Shown here: piece after piece, positions 34,717 to 43,239 of the stretch
How positions within the stretch are numbered: the first letter of the stretch is position 1
How the letters are laid out: each line of letters starts with the position of its first letter
Program-made: the position numbers and the translations under genes
Notes under the pieces: generated by a model
The model's database searches: none
Seen by the model: only the letters and a program-made list of their open reading frames with translations
Told to the model about the DNA's origin: nothing
From: JAGVPT01 sp035505655
GTDB lineage: Bacteria; Bacteroidota; Ignavibacteria; UBA10030; UBA8401
DNA length: 64,000 nt
Reading direction: 5' to 3'
NCBI GenBank assembly: GCA_035505655.1
Contig: DATJQP010000133.1
Location: 7,310-71,309 of the forward strand

Positions 34717-35016
34717 TTCGCGCCCGAGAGTGGGGAAAGGAGGCAGAATACAGGAGACAGCAAAGACGAATAGAGAATAAAGAGGTGAGCAGTTTTTGTC
34801 CGGGCTTTCCCATACTGGCCTCATGCTGCGAAACCGTCGTCTTGCCTGTTCGTGATAGGGCCGATTCCTCCGTGGTCTTTTCGGACGAGCGAAGACTCGA
34901 CTCGTTGAGCATGCAAACTGTAACACCTCCGGTCTGAAGGTCTGGCGGGTCATCAACGACCTGGACAGATGTGCCCTTGGAAGTCGTCCTTCACAGCGCT
35001 TCGCGGGAACAAACAA

Positions 35017-35050
35017 AAAAGCTCCGGACCTTCGGCGGCCCGGAGCTTTT
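35017..35050 (-). terminator. Rho-independent terminator of the tricorn protease gene
   Basis: GCTCCGG (35021-35027) pairs with CCGGAGC (35040-35046), with flanking A and T tracts that extend the stem. On the minus strand it ends in TTTTTTG. It lies 21 bases after the stop codon. Confidence 0.85.
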
Positions 35051-35070
35051 CGCATGAGAAGATTGAGCCG

Positions 35071-38000
35071 TTACCGTTTGTCGGGGTACGGAGGCGGCGG
35101 GGGAAGCTTGGCCGGATGAGTCTTCATCAAATCGAGCACGGTTTCAATCCCCTTGTTGAGTTGCTCGTCGATGCCCTGATATTCCTTCGCCGGGTCGTTG
35201 TCAACCACGATATCCGGATCCACTCCGTGTCCTTCCATGATCCATTCCTTCCCCTCGATATCGTAGCGTGAGAATTCGGGCTTGTTGAGGAATCCGCCGT
35301 CGATGAACGGAAGAGATCCACGGATGCCGACGACGCCTCCCCACGACCTTTTGCCGATGATGGGCCCGATCTTGTATTTCTTGAACCGATAGGCGACGAT
35401 ATCGCCGTCCGACGCCGAGAATTCGTCCAGGAGCATCACCTTCGGGCCTACGAAGGTCCCCGATGGGTCGGGACCGGGCGTTGTGTTGCGGGCGATGTCG
35501 ATCATCGCCATCTCACGCTGGAGACGCTCGATGATCATCGGCGATACGAATCCTCCGCCGTTCCCCCGGACGTCCACGATGAGTCCCTCTTTCGTAAGCT
35601 GGGGATAGTAGTACTTCACGAACTCGTTCAGTCCGTGAAAACCCATGTCGGGGATGTGAACGTATCCGACCCGCCCGCCGGTTGCTTTCGAGACTTTCGC
35701 GATGTTCGACTGAACCCAGTTGAAGTAATAGAGCTCATGTTCGTCACCGATCGGCACGACGACGGTCTGGTGACTCCCTTCTTCCGCCGGCTCCGCGTTC
35801 AGCGTGAGCGTCACCTGCTTGCCCACGGTGCCGACGAGCGACTCATAAATATCCGTCATCTCTTTCGTCGATTTTCCGTTGACGGCGAGGATGTACTCAC
35901 CCTCCTTTGCGTTCACGCCGATATCGGTCAAGGGCGACCGGAGCGAATGATCCCAATTCTCTCCCGTGAGAATCTTCGTAATGCGGTAATACCCGGAGAC
36001 CGGGTCGCGGACGACAACGGCGCCGAGGAGGCCGGTCTGGATCCGCTCCGCGTGAGGCATGTCGCCTCCGCCGACGTAGGTGTGACCGGTGCTCAGCTCA
36101 CCGATCATTTCGCCGAGGATGTACGTCAGGTCCGCACGATTGTTGACGTAGGCGACGAGCGGCTCATAGTTCTTCCGCACTTTCTCCCAATCCACGCCGC
36201 TCATGTTCGGGGCGAAGTAGAAGTCCCGCATCTGTCGCCACGCTTCGTGGTAGATCTGCATCCACTCCGCATGATGGTCGACGACGACTCTCATGTCCGA
36301 AAGGTTGAGACGATCTTTGATCTCGATCTTCGACGTGGGAAGGTCGATAATCGCGTATGATCCCTCCTCACCGACGATCGCTTTCTTTCCGTCCGCGGAG
36401 ACCTCGAATCCGTTGAAATCGCCCAGCTCGGTCTCCTTGAGCTTTTCGAAATCATAGTAGAGGAACTTCGCTTTTTCGTCTTTCGAACCGGCGCGGATGT
36501 AATAGAGCTTGTCGCCCACGGAGGTGAGGTCGCGGTAATTCGCTGCCGTGATCGGAAGCCCGGCGATCCGCTGCTGGAGACCCTCGAGGTCGACCTTGAC
36601 GGCAGGTTTTGCCTCTTCTTTCTCCTCTTTTTTCTTGTCCCCCTTCTCTCCGCCCTTCGGTGGTTCCGAGATTTTTACTTCGTCGCTTTTCGGCTCAAAC
36701 GGCGATTTTGTCTCTTTTGTCAGGGTGACGAGGTAGATTTTCGCGAGGTCGTTGTAGACATGGTCGAGCTCGGTCTGGCTCAACGTTGGGTTGAAACTCC
36801 TTTCCGACACGAAGAAGAGATACTTTCCGTCCGAGCTGAATGCCGGGGAGTACGAGTTGAACCATCCGTCGGTGACGGGGTACGACTCCTTCTTTTCCAG
36901 GGAATAAAGATAGACCGTCGTCATCGCCGAGTCTTCCGGCTTGGCATAGGCAATCCACTTGCTGTCGGGCGACCAGACGTAGTCGGTGATTTCGAAGGCC
37001 GTCGCCTGGACGACGGGCGTCACCTTCTTCGTCTCGACGTCGACATATTGAAGCCGCTGTTTCCTGTCCGACCACACGATCTTCTTGCTGTCAGGAGACC
37101 AGTACGGCTGGTACTTGTACGCATCGCCATTTTTCGTCAATTGGGTTCCCTGTCCCGAACCGTCCTGCGGCAATAGCCAGACCTCGTCTTCGCCGGATGC
37201 GTCAGAGATGCATGCGATCCATTTGCCGTCCGGCGACCACTTCGAGTTCCTTTCATGGATTCCGGAGGAGTGAGTCAGGTTCCGTGTATTGCCGTATTTT
37301 GCCGGTACGGTGAAGACATCCCCCCTCGCACCGAAGAGAGCACGGTTTCCGTCGGGGGAGATTTCATAGTTCGTAATGCTCTTGCTCACGTCGACGAAGC
37401 TCGTCCTTCCGGCAGCAAAATCTTCATCGATGGTGATGCTCACTTTGTCGACCTTCTCGGTGGCCAGGTCAAAGCGGTAGAGGTACCCGCCGTTTTCGAA
37501 AACAATCGCGCGGTCGCCGATCGAAGGGAACTTCACGTCGAAGTCGACGAAGTCGGTCAGCTTTTTTGTCTCCTTCGTCTCAAGGTCGTATGAATAGAGG
37601 TTCAGTCTCTTGTGCTCGTCACGATCCGAGATGAAGTAAATTTTGTTATTCCCTCCCCACATCGGGATGATATCCTGGGCAGGATTGTTCGTGAGGTCGG
37701 TCGTCTGCTTGGTGGCAAAATCGTACAGCCATACGTCATCGGCCTGGCCTCCGCGATACCTCTTCCAGGTCCGGAATTCCCGGAAGACCCGGTTATAGAC
37801 CATCTTCTGTCCGTCGGGCGAGAAGGAACAGAATCCACCGCGCGGCAACGGGAGCTGTTCCGGAGATCCGCCGTTGACGGAGGCAAGGTAGAGCTGCCCC
37901 TTGAAGTCGTCCCATTCAGTCCTTCGCGAACGATAGACGATGTGGGTGCTGTCCTTCCAGCACATGACGATGTTATTCGGCCCCATCCTGTCCGAGACGT

Positions 38001-38334
38001 CGTCGCGGTCCAGCGTCGCTGTGTACGTCAGCCTTTTTGGCACGCCCCCGTCGGAGGGCATAAGGTAAACTTCGGTATTCCCGTCGTACTGGCCGGTGAA
38101 AGCGAGCCACTTTCCGTCGGGCGAAAATCGTGCGAACATCTCGTACCCGATATCGCTCGTCAGCTTGCGCGCGACACCCCCGGTCGCCGAAACGGTGTAA
38201 AGATCGCCGGCGTAGCTGAACACGATTCTGTCGCCGTGGATGGCAGGGAACCGAAGCAATCTGGCTTCTTCCTGTGCGGCCAGGGTCACCGAGAAACAGG
38301 CGGCAAGGATTACAAATGCAAAAAGACGTCTCAT
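35071..38334 (-). CDS. Tricorn-type S41 peptidase, secreted
   Basis: An ATG at 38332-38334 with AAGGTG upstream is preferred to the GTG three codons earlier. The 1087-residue protein has a signal peptide (1-19, ending in AAQ). A beta-propeller of WD/PD40-like blades follows (about 25-300, for example FSPDGKWLAF), then a second propeller (about 300-560, WSPDGKWIAC, WSPDSKKIVW), a Lys/Glu-rich linker, a helical domain, a PDZ domain (about 715-800) and a C-terminal S41 core. The catalytic region holds VDVRGNGGG and EFSASDGDIVAYRFKKY with the nucleophile Ser. Family members degrade peptides. The signal peptide indicates a periplasmic enzyme, unlike cytosolic archaeal tricorn. Confidence 0.92.
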   Translation of the reverse strand: MRRLFAFVILAACFSVTLAAQEEARLLRFPAIHGDRIVFSYAGDLYTVSATGGVARKLTSDIGYEMFARFSPDGKWLAFTGQYDGNTEVYLMPSDGGVPKRLTYTATLDRDDVSDRMGPNNIVMCWKDSTHIVYRSRRTEWDDFKGQLYLASVNGGSPEQLPLPRGGFCSFSPDGQKMVYNRVFREFRTWKRYRGGQADDVWLYDFATKQTTDLTNNPAQDIIPMWGGNNKIYFISDRDEHKRLNLYSYDLETKETKKLTDFVDFDVKFPSIGDRAIVFENGGYLYRFDLATEKVDKVSITIDEDFAAGRTSFVDVSKSITNYEISPDGNRALFGARGDVFTVPAKYGNTRNLTHSSGIHERNSKWSPDGKWIACISDASGEDEVWLLPQDGSGQGTQLTKNGDAYKYQPYWSPDSKKIVWSDRKQRLQYVDVETKKVTPVVQATAFEITDYVWSPDSKWIAYAKPEDSAMTTVYLYSLEKKESYPVTDGWFNSYSPAFSSDGKYLFFVSERSFNPTLSQTELDHVYNDLAKIYLVTLTKETKSPFEPKSDEVKISEPPKGGEKGDKKKEEKEEAKPAVKVDLEGLQQRIAGLPITAANYRDLTSVGDKLYYIRAGSKDEKAKFLYYDFEKLKETELGDFNGFEVSADGKKAIVGEEGSYAIIDLPTSKIEIKDRLNLSDMRVVVDHHAEWMQIYHEAWRQMRDFYFAPNMSGVDWEKVRKNYEPLVAYVNNRADLTYILGEMIGELSTGHTYVGGGDMPHAERIQTGLLGAVVVRDPVSGYYRITKILTGENWDHSLRSPLTDIGVNAKEGEYILAVNGKSTKEMTDIYESLVGTVGKQVTLTLNAEPAEEGSHQTVVVPIGDEHELYYFNWVQSNIAKVSKATGGRVGYVHIPDMGFHGLNEFVKYYYPQLTKEGLIVDVRGNGGGFVSPMIIERLQREMAMIDIARNTTPGPDPSGTFVGPKVMLLDEFSASDGDIVAYRFKKYKIGPIIGKRSWGGVVGIRGSLPFIDGGFLNKPEFSRYDIEGKEWIMEGHGVDPDIVVDNDPAKEYQGIDEQLNKGIETVLDLMKTHPAKLPPPPPYPDKR

Positions 38335-38552
38335 GGATCGCACCTTGAGTGTTTGAGAATAGAGGGATGGAAATCAGTATACGGCCGCCCCGGAAAAAGG
38401 TTTCATTGAAGGACCTCGCTGCGAGTTATCCATGCGGCATTTGCAGTTGAGCCAATATACACCCGGAGCCGATGTCGTGCAAGTTTGTCCGCCCACTATT
38501 ATATTGTAGCGTCACAGAAGCCCCGACACCCAACGAAAACGATCTTTTTTCA

Positions 38553-40394
38553 ATGCCAATGATTCGCTCGGTCCTCATCGTCGTCGTCCTTATACTCCTT
38601 CTCTTCCCGATCGCGGCGTATTCCTACCAGACAGCCGACTCGCTTTTCATCCGGGTCGTCGAACCGGAGAGAGACACCACGATCTGCACGGCGGCGAAGC
38701 AACGTGTCTCCGCCTGCACACTCTCCGGTGCAACAGCTTCAATCAACGGAAAGGCTACGAAGGTGTACTCCAGCGGAGCGTTCTGCGGGGCCGTCAGCGT
38801 TCCCGTCGGCACCTCGACGTTACGCCTTGTCGCCCGCGATGTGAAGGGCGATTCCTTGGTCAAAGAGTTTGTTCTGGTTCGCCCGGAGCCGCCGAAGACT
38901 TCCCAGCGGGACCCTCTCGTCATCGATACGGTAATGATGGAACCCTCCCAGGATCTGTGGTTGGGAAGGGACGATATCCTCGAGGTGAAGTTTAAGGGCA
39001 GTCCCGGATACACCGCCTCCTTCGACATCGATGGAGTCGAGTCAGGGATTCCGATGACGGAGCTCCCCGTTCCGAAGAACGGAGGTCTGGGGGGAATTTA
39101 CATCGGGAGGTACAAGGTAAAGGAGGATGACGAAGCGAGGAATGTCCCGATCCGTTTCCACCTGAAGAAGAGTTTCTTCTCGAGGGAAAAGGCATTCTCG
39201 CGCGGCAAGATTTCAATCCTGCCGAAGGAACTCCCCCGCGTCGCCGAAATTGTCGGGAAACGCCCTTACCTCAACGCGGGGACCGGCACCGACAGGCTGG
39301 GCGGCGCAAAACTCGGATACCTCCGGAGTGGAGTGCGGGTCGAAGTGACGGGGAAGACAGCCGATCAGTATCGGGTGCGGCTCGGCGACGAAATGGAAGC
39401 ATGGCTCCCCGATGATTTCGCACAGCTCCTTCCTCCCGAGACACCGCATCCCCGATCCCTTGTCGGAGCGCTCGCCATATCCGGAGACGACAAACAGGAC
39501 TACGTGACGGTCGCGCTGGATCAGCGCCTTCCCTATCTGACCCAGCAGACTGTCAATCCGGCGACGATCGTCGTCGACATTTTCGGCGCCACATCCAACA
39601 CGAACTGGATCACCCACCAGCTTTCGGGGAAGGGCATCAAGAGTGTGGCGTGGAGCCAGATTGCCGCGGAGCAGTACAGGCTGACGATCACTCTGGAGTA
39701 TCAGCAACACTGGGGTTACGACGCCTCGTACGAAAACGGCTCCACGCTCAGAATCACCGTACGCAGGCCTCCGGTCATCCTCTCGATCGACTCGGTCCTC
39801 AGTAAGATGATAATTGCGGTCGATGCGGGTCACGGGGGCGATAACGACGGAGCCCTCGGGTCAACCGGCGTGAAGGAGAAGGAGATCACCCTCATCATCG
39901 CTCAACATCTCGACTCGCTCCTCAGAACAAAGGGAGCAAACGTCATTATGACGCGAAGCGCCGACGAGTCGGTCTCGATGTCGGACCGCACGGAGCGGGT
40001 TCTCGCATCGGGCGCACAGCTTCTGGTGAGCATTCACGCCAATTCCGTCGGTAACTCCTCCGACCCGGAGCTCTCGAGGGGAACGAGCGCATACTATCGC
40101 CACCTCGGCTTCCAGCCCCTTGCGGCGGACGTCTACGGAAAAATGCTCGAGCTCGGGCTTGAGCCGTTCGGCGTGGTCGGAAGTTTCAATTTCACGCTCA
40201 ATGCCCCGACCCAGGTGCCGAGCGTCCTCGTCGAAACGGCGTTCATCTCTAACCCCGAAGACGAAATTTTGCTCCTCAACGACGGTTTTCGTCAGAAAAT
40301 CGCCGCTCAGATTGCGAAGGGACTCGAGGATTTCGTTTCCACATACGGAGAAAGAAGGAACCAATCCGCCACCTCTCCGCGGACGGGCCCTTGA
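38553..40394 (+). CDS. N-acetylmuramoyl-L-alanine amidase (Amidase_3) with AMIN-like region
   Basis: I start at 38553 (MPMIRSVLIVV) because a signal peptide follows directly; 38559 is an alternative, and an upstream ATG at 38472 would bury the signal. The mature protein has an Ig/SH3-like N-terminal part, an AMIN-like segment near residue 310-410 and a zinc amidase (about 415-605). The zinc and catalytic residues are DAGHGG (His), Glu in KEKEITL, SIHANS (His) and Glu in VLVETAF. It cleaves the amide between MurNAc and L-Ala during cell separation. The C-terminal tail is short. A strong terminator follows at 40519. Confidence 0.9.
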   Translation: MPMIRSVLIVVVLILLLFPIAAYSYQTADSLFIRVVEPERDTTICTAAKQRVSACTLSGATASINGKATKVYSSGAFCGAVSVPVGTSTLRLVARDVKGDSLVKEFVLVRPEPPKTSQRDPLVIDTVMMEPSQDLWLGRDDILEVKFKGSPGYTASFDIDGVESGIPMTELPVPKNGGLGGIYIGRYKVKEDDEARNVPIRFHLKKSFFSREKAFSRGKISILPKELPRVAEIVGKRPYLNAGTGTDRLGGAKLGYLRSGVRVEVTGKTADQYRVRLGDEMEAWLPDDFAQLLPPETPHPRSLVGALAISGDDKQDYVTVALDQRLPYLTQQTVNPATIVVDIFGATSNTNWITHQLSGKGIKSVAWSQIAAEQYRLTITLEYQQHWGYDASYENGSTLRITVRRPPVILSIDSVLSKMIIAVDAGHGGDNDGALGSTGVKEKEITLIIAQHLDSLLRTKGANVIMTRSADESVSMSDRTERVLASGAQLLVSIHANSVGNSSDPELSRGTSAYYRHLGFQPLAADVYGKMLELGLEPFGVVGSFNFTLNAPTQVPSVLVETAFISNPEDEILLLNDGFRQKIAAQIAKGLEDFVSTYGERRNQSATSPRTGP

Positions 40395-40401
40395 CTTTCA
40401 G

Positions 40402-40451
40402 GACAATTGTCTCGATCTTTTCCACATGGTGGAGGGGGATGATACCCCTCC
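40402..40451 (+). repeat. Palindrome and hairpin in the amidase 3' region
   Basis: GACAATTGTC (40402-40411) is a perfect 10-bp palindrome. A second stem, GGAGGGG (40431-40437) with CCCCTCC (40445-40451), follows. Together with the later terminator they make the intergenic transcript highly structured. No function is evident. Confidence 0.4.
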
Positions 40452-40518
40452 AGGCAGCTGGCGCAAGAAAACTCCCTATCCCGGAGGGGATATGGATTCG
40501 TCGCATGTATAGAATGGA

Positions 40519-40558
40519 CCTCAGGAACCCGCAATCTGCGGGGGAATGAGGTTTTTTT
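40519..40558 (+). terminator. Rho-independent terminator after the amidase gene
   Basis: Two stacked stems: CCTCA/TGAGG outside and CCCGCA/TGCGGG inside, with GGAA on both sides of the internal loop, followed by seven T residues. It ends about 20 bp before the next gene's start codon, so that gene needs its own promoter or read-through. Confidence 0.9.
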
Positions 40559-40577
40559 GTTTCCCAGGAGGTACAGC

Positions 40578-41213
40578 ATGAAAGCGATACTGTTTTGCTC
40601 TTTCTGTGCCCTCATTGCCCTTGGCTGTGCATCAACACAACCCGTCGATATGCCTGACCGACTCCCGCATCTCGTGGAGCAGGAACCTTTCCCGCCGCTC
40701 CCGGGCGGAATCGGAGAAGGCCGGTTGGTCTTCGACCTGAAACTGCAGATCGCCGAGAACGGGACAGTAATGAAAGGTGAAATTCTCAACCCTAGCGGTG
40801 ACTCCGCATGGGACGCAGCAGCCCTGACAAAGATCAAGAATTGGGTTTTCACCCCCGCGATGCAGAATGGAAAGCCACTATCGATGTGGATCAACATAGC
40901 GGCGAAGGTCAAGTACGAGGAACCGATGTACATGACCCTCGCGGAAATCGTCTGCGCGACTCCTGAGGTGGCCGATTCCGTCTACACCCTGATCAGCGGC
41001 GGAAAGGACTTTGGGGTAATGGCCTCCACATTCTCAGTCTCCGCTTCGAAAGATAAAGGGGGAAAGCTCGGAGAGATCGATATCTGTCGTTATCGTGACG
41101 ACGTAAGGAAGACTCTCTCCAGCTTGAGCGAGGACGAAGTCACCCGGCCCCTCACTGTCGGCGAAAAGTACGTCATTTTTAAGCGGCTACCGTCAGAGAT
41201 CAGATTCCAATAG
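40578..41213 (+). CDS. Lipoprotein combining TonB-C-like and parvulin-like domains
   Basis: A start at 40578 (MKAILFCSFC) is chosen because AGGAGG precedes it; an in-frame codon at 40557 has none. Of 211 residues, 1-17 are a signal with lipobox-like ALGC (Cys17). Residues about 40-115 look like a TonB C-terminal domain (GRLVFDLKLQIAENGTV, AALTKIKNWVFTPAMQNG). Residues about 120-205 match a PpiC rotamase: TLAEIVCATPEVADSVYTLI, GGKDFGVMASTFS, then GGKLGEID. That pairing on one lipoprotein is uncommon. It probably acts at the outer membrane in periplasmic folding or protein contact. Confidence 0.72.
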   Translation: MKAILFCSFCALIALGCASTQPVDMPDRLPHLVEQEPFPPLPGGIGEGRLVFDLKLQIAENGTVMKGEILNPSGDSAWDAAALTKIKNWVFTPAMQNGKPLSMWINIAAKVKYEEPMYMTLAEIVCATPEVADSVYTLISGGKDFGVMASTFSVSASKDKGGKLGEIDICRYRDDVRKTLSSLSEDEVTRPLTVGEKYVIFKRLPSEIRFQ

Positions 41214-41220
41214 TTGGCAG

Positions 41221-41259
41221 GCCCGCACGTGGGATTTTTCAAATCCTGGCTTTGCGGGC
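41221..41259 (+). other. Nested hairpin in the 3' region of the lipoprotein gene
   Basis: GCCCGCA (41221-41227) pairs with TGCGGGC (41253-41259), and inside it GGATTT (41232-41237) with AAATCC (41241-41246). There is no T tract, so it is a structured element and not a clear terminator. Confidence 0.4.
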
Positions 41260-41315
41260 ACGAATAGCTCGTCACTCCTGTTTCCGATGAGGAGTCGAAG
41301 TCAGTTGGCATTCCA

Positions 41316-41344
41316 TTGACTTTTCGGCGGACACTGCATCCATT
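41316..41344 (+). promoter_or_regulatory. Possible promoter of the small Cys-rich protein gene
   Basis: TTGACT (41316-41321), 17 bp, TCCATT (41339-41344). The -35 is good and the -10 weak. It ends 31 bp before the start codon. Confidence 0.35.
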
Positions 41345-41375
41345 TTTCTGAAATGGCATTGATCGAAAGGAGTTC

Positions 41376-41630
41376 ATGAAGGAGAAAGAGTTTCTTGACC
41401 GAGCCGCCTTGCTCAAGGAGAAGAAGATCTTCTGCACCGAGTGCGGCACCTACCTGGAGAATTTCTGCTTTTCGAGCGATGCCGACGATGTCGAAGCCAT
41501 AAAGAAATCGCTTGCTCAATGCAAGAAGAGTGGCAAGATCGCCGGCGAATTCTGTGCGAAATTGTTCATTGGAGAACCAGAAGATCTCGGTCCAATGTGG
41601 GAAAAAGGAGACGAAGAAGAACCCTTGTAG
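41376..41630 (+). CDS. Small cysteine-containing protein of unknown function
   Basis: An 84-residue soluble protein with a perfect AAAGGAG site before the ATG. The N-terminal helix is acidic/basic (KEKEFLDRAALLKEKK). It then has C-x2-C (CTECG, Cys20 and Cys23), further Cys at 31, 48 and 60, and an acidic tail. The first pair resembles half a zinc ribbon. No family was recognised. It lies between an envelope lipoprotein and the redox-like operon, but on a separate transcript. Confidence 0.6.
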   Translation: MKEKEFLDRAALLKEKKIFCTECGTYLENFCFSSDADDVEAIKKSLAQCKKSGKIAGEFCAKLFIGEPEDLGPMWEKGDEEEPL

Positions 41631-41647
41631 AGCTTTCCAACGTTGAA

Positions 41648-41664
41648 TGTTGCATATTGCAACA
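41648..41664. promoter_or_regulatory. Inverted repeat, possible activator (UAS) site
   Basis: TGTTGCA-TAT-TGCAACA is a perfect 7-bp inverted repeat with a 3-bp centre. A matching half-site TGTTGCA occurs at 41680-41686, 32 bp away (three helical turns). The site lies 173 bp upstream of the -24/-12-like element, the usual distance for NtrC-type enhancer binding. The NtrC-type activator is encoded in the same cluster. Confidence 0.55.
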
Positions 41665-41836
41665 ATCAAGACGAGCCTGTGTTGCATAGGTTTGCATCCT
41701 TAGTTGAATGTCGACTTCGTAAACGTTGATATTTTAAACACCATCCCCGATACCGCCGATCCCGGCCCCCTCCGGAGAATTTCCTAACCTGTTGACTTGC
41801 TTCATCTTCCCCTGAAGAAGAGAACTGCCTCCTTTC

Positions 41837-41852
41837 TGGCATGATTGTTTCA
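41837..41852 (+). promoter_or_regulatory. Candidate sigma-54 promoter of the GcvH/HybAB operon
   Basis: TGGCATGATTGTTTCA carries an intact -24 TGGCA and a -12 box TTTC in place of TTGC at the correct distance. The expected start is near 41863, giving a leader of about 28 bases to the first gene. It is one mismatch from consensus. Confidence 0.45.
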
Positions 41853-41890
41853 TTGCTCTGGGCAGCGCACACAGCTAATGAGGCAGGCAT

Positions 41891-42559
41891 ATGGTAATCG
41901 CACTCTTCGTCCTGATGGTCGTCGTTCTCTTGACGGCCGAGTACTTTTCAATTTCAAGAAAGATTGAAAAGGGCGTTCTCATATCCTCACAGTCGAACGT
42001 CCCGGTCTCAACCGACGTTATCGAGCGATACTTCCACAGAGGTCACAGCTGGGCGCTTGTCCAGCCCTCAAAGGAAGTCCTCATCGGGGTCGATGATTTC
42101 GCCCAGCGTTTTATCGGGAAAGTAGATGCCGTGGAGATGCCGCAACCGGGATCTCTCATCCGCCAGGGGGATAGGCTCGTGACGATGAAACACGGCGACA
42201 AATCGCTTTCGCCCGCCTCGCCGCTTTCCGGCACCGTCCTGGAACTGAATCCGAAGCTCAAATCAGAACCTGGCGCGATCAACGCCTCCCCTCTCGAAAA
42301 GGGGTGGCTCATGAAGATCGCGCCTGCGGACCTCGCATCGGAGCTCAGAATGCTGCTCAAGGGAGTCATCGCCGATCGGTGGCAGGAAGCGGTGAGAGCT
42401 CATCTCCTCCACTGGTTTGCTCCCCGGGTGGGTCCGGTCATGATGGACGGGGGTTCGCTCGTGGACAATATCAGCGACGTCGTCACCGAGGGGGAATGGA
42501 ACCTTCTCGTAGACGAGTTTTTCAAGTCATACGAAAGCAATACCAACGATAAACACTGA
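41891..42559 (+). CDS. Membrane-anchored GcvH-like protein 1
   Basis: A 222-residue protein with one N-terminal membrane helix (1-20). A GcvH-like barrel-sandwich domain spans about 48-140: HRGHSWALVQPSKEVLIGVDDFAQRFIG, VEMPQPGSLIRQGDRL, SPLSGTVLELNP and GWLMKI follow the glycine-cleavage H-protein order. The region that should carry lipoyl-lysine reads MKHGDKSLSPASP: a Lys is present but the loop is one residue short, so lipoylation is doubtful. The C-terminal 80 residues are helical. It heads the operon with a second paralogue, a HybA-like ferredoxin and a HybB-like subunit, so a redox or carrier role is more likely than glycine cleavage. Confidence 0.8.
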   Translation: MVIALFVLMVVVLLTAEYFSISRKIEKGVLISSQSNVPVSTDVIERYFHRGHSWALVQPSKEVLIGVDDFAQRFIGKVDAVEMPQPGSLIRQGDRLVTMKHGDKSLSPASPLSGTVLELNPKLKSEPGAINASPLEKGWLMKIAPADLASELRMLLKGVIADRWQEAVRAHLLHWFAPRVGPVMMDGGSLVDNISDVVTEGEWNLLVDEFFKSYESNTNDKH

Positions 42560-42575
42560 ATCAAGGATTACGACC

Positions 42576-43223
42576 ATGACCGTTCTTTTCTTTGTAGCGA
42601 TGATTATCACGTTTCTCGCAGCCGATTACTTCGTCGAGCGGCGAAAAAAACCGGCGCTCGTCGCCTCTCCCGTGCGGAACCTCAACGATCCGCTTCGACT
42701 CCCATCGGGAGTTTTCTTCTCCCCTACCCACACGTGGCTGACCCTGTTCCCCTCCGGGAAAGTGCGGATCGGCGTCGACAATTTTGTGCTAAGGATGATG
42801 AAAAGCCCTCAGCTCATTCTTCTGAAATCGCCGGGGACAGCCGTGAAGAAGGGGGAGCCGCTTCTCCAACTTAAAGACGGCTCGCGCACCATGACCGCCT
42901 GCTCCCCGATCGACGGTGAAGTTCTCGAACTCAACGAGCGCCCCGAGGTGTCGCACGAAGGCCTGTTCAGCGGCGGCTGGGCGTACACGATGAGGCCGAA
43001 ACGGAGCTCTGATATTACCGCGATGCTTCTCGGTGAACAGAGCCAGGCATGGATCCGAGAGGAATTCGGGCGGCTGCGCGATTTCGTCGCGGGGTTCTCG
43101 AGCCCCGGCGAGCTGGCTCCTGCCCTCATGCAGGACGGCGGAATCTCCGCGGAAGGGATCCTCGGGAGCTTCAGCGATGCGCAGGTAAAACAATTCGAAC
43201 AGCAATTCTTACGTGTGGAATAG
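42576..43223 (+). CDS. Membrane-anchored GcvH-like protein 2 (no lipoyl lysine)
   Basis: A 215-residue paralogue of the previous gene, 16 bp downstream. It has an N-terminal helix (2-18), then a GcvH fold: HTWLTLFPSGKVRIGVDNFVLR, KSPGTAVKKGEPLLQL, SPIDGEVLELNE and GGWAYTM. The lipoyl site reads GSRTMTACSP, with Arg where Lys should be, so it cannot be lipoylated in the usual way. The C-terminal helical region (about 135-215) parallels that of the first paralogue. It precedes the ferredoxin by 16 bp. Confidence 0.8.
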   Translation: MTVLFFVAMIITFLAADYFVERRKKPALVASPVRNLNDPLRLPSGVFFSPTHTWLTLFPSGKVRIGVDNFVLRMMKSPQLILLKSPGTAVKKGEPLLQLKDGSRTMTACSPIDGEVLELNERPEVSHEGLFSGGWAYTMRPKRSSDITAMLLGEQSQAWIREEFGRLRDFVAGFSSPGELAPALMQDGGISAEGILGSFSDAQVKQFEQQFLRVE

Positions 43224-43239
43224 GAACCTGGAGAAGACG

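Larger units (their letters stand above)
34671..35070. other. Noncoding region upstream of the thioesterase gene
   Basis: It contains the promoter at 34688-34716 and the tricorn-gene terminator at 35017-35050. Between them I see no gene and no structured RNA. Confidence 0.5.

Noticed and set aside
40402..40451. A riboswitch in the amidase-lipoprotein gap
   Set aside because: The palindromes are short and no known aptamer core is recognisable.
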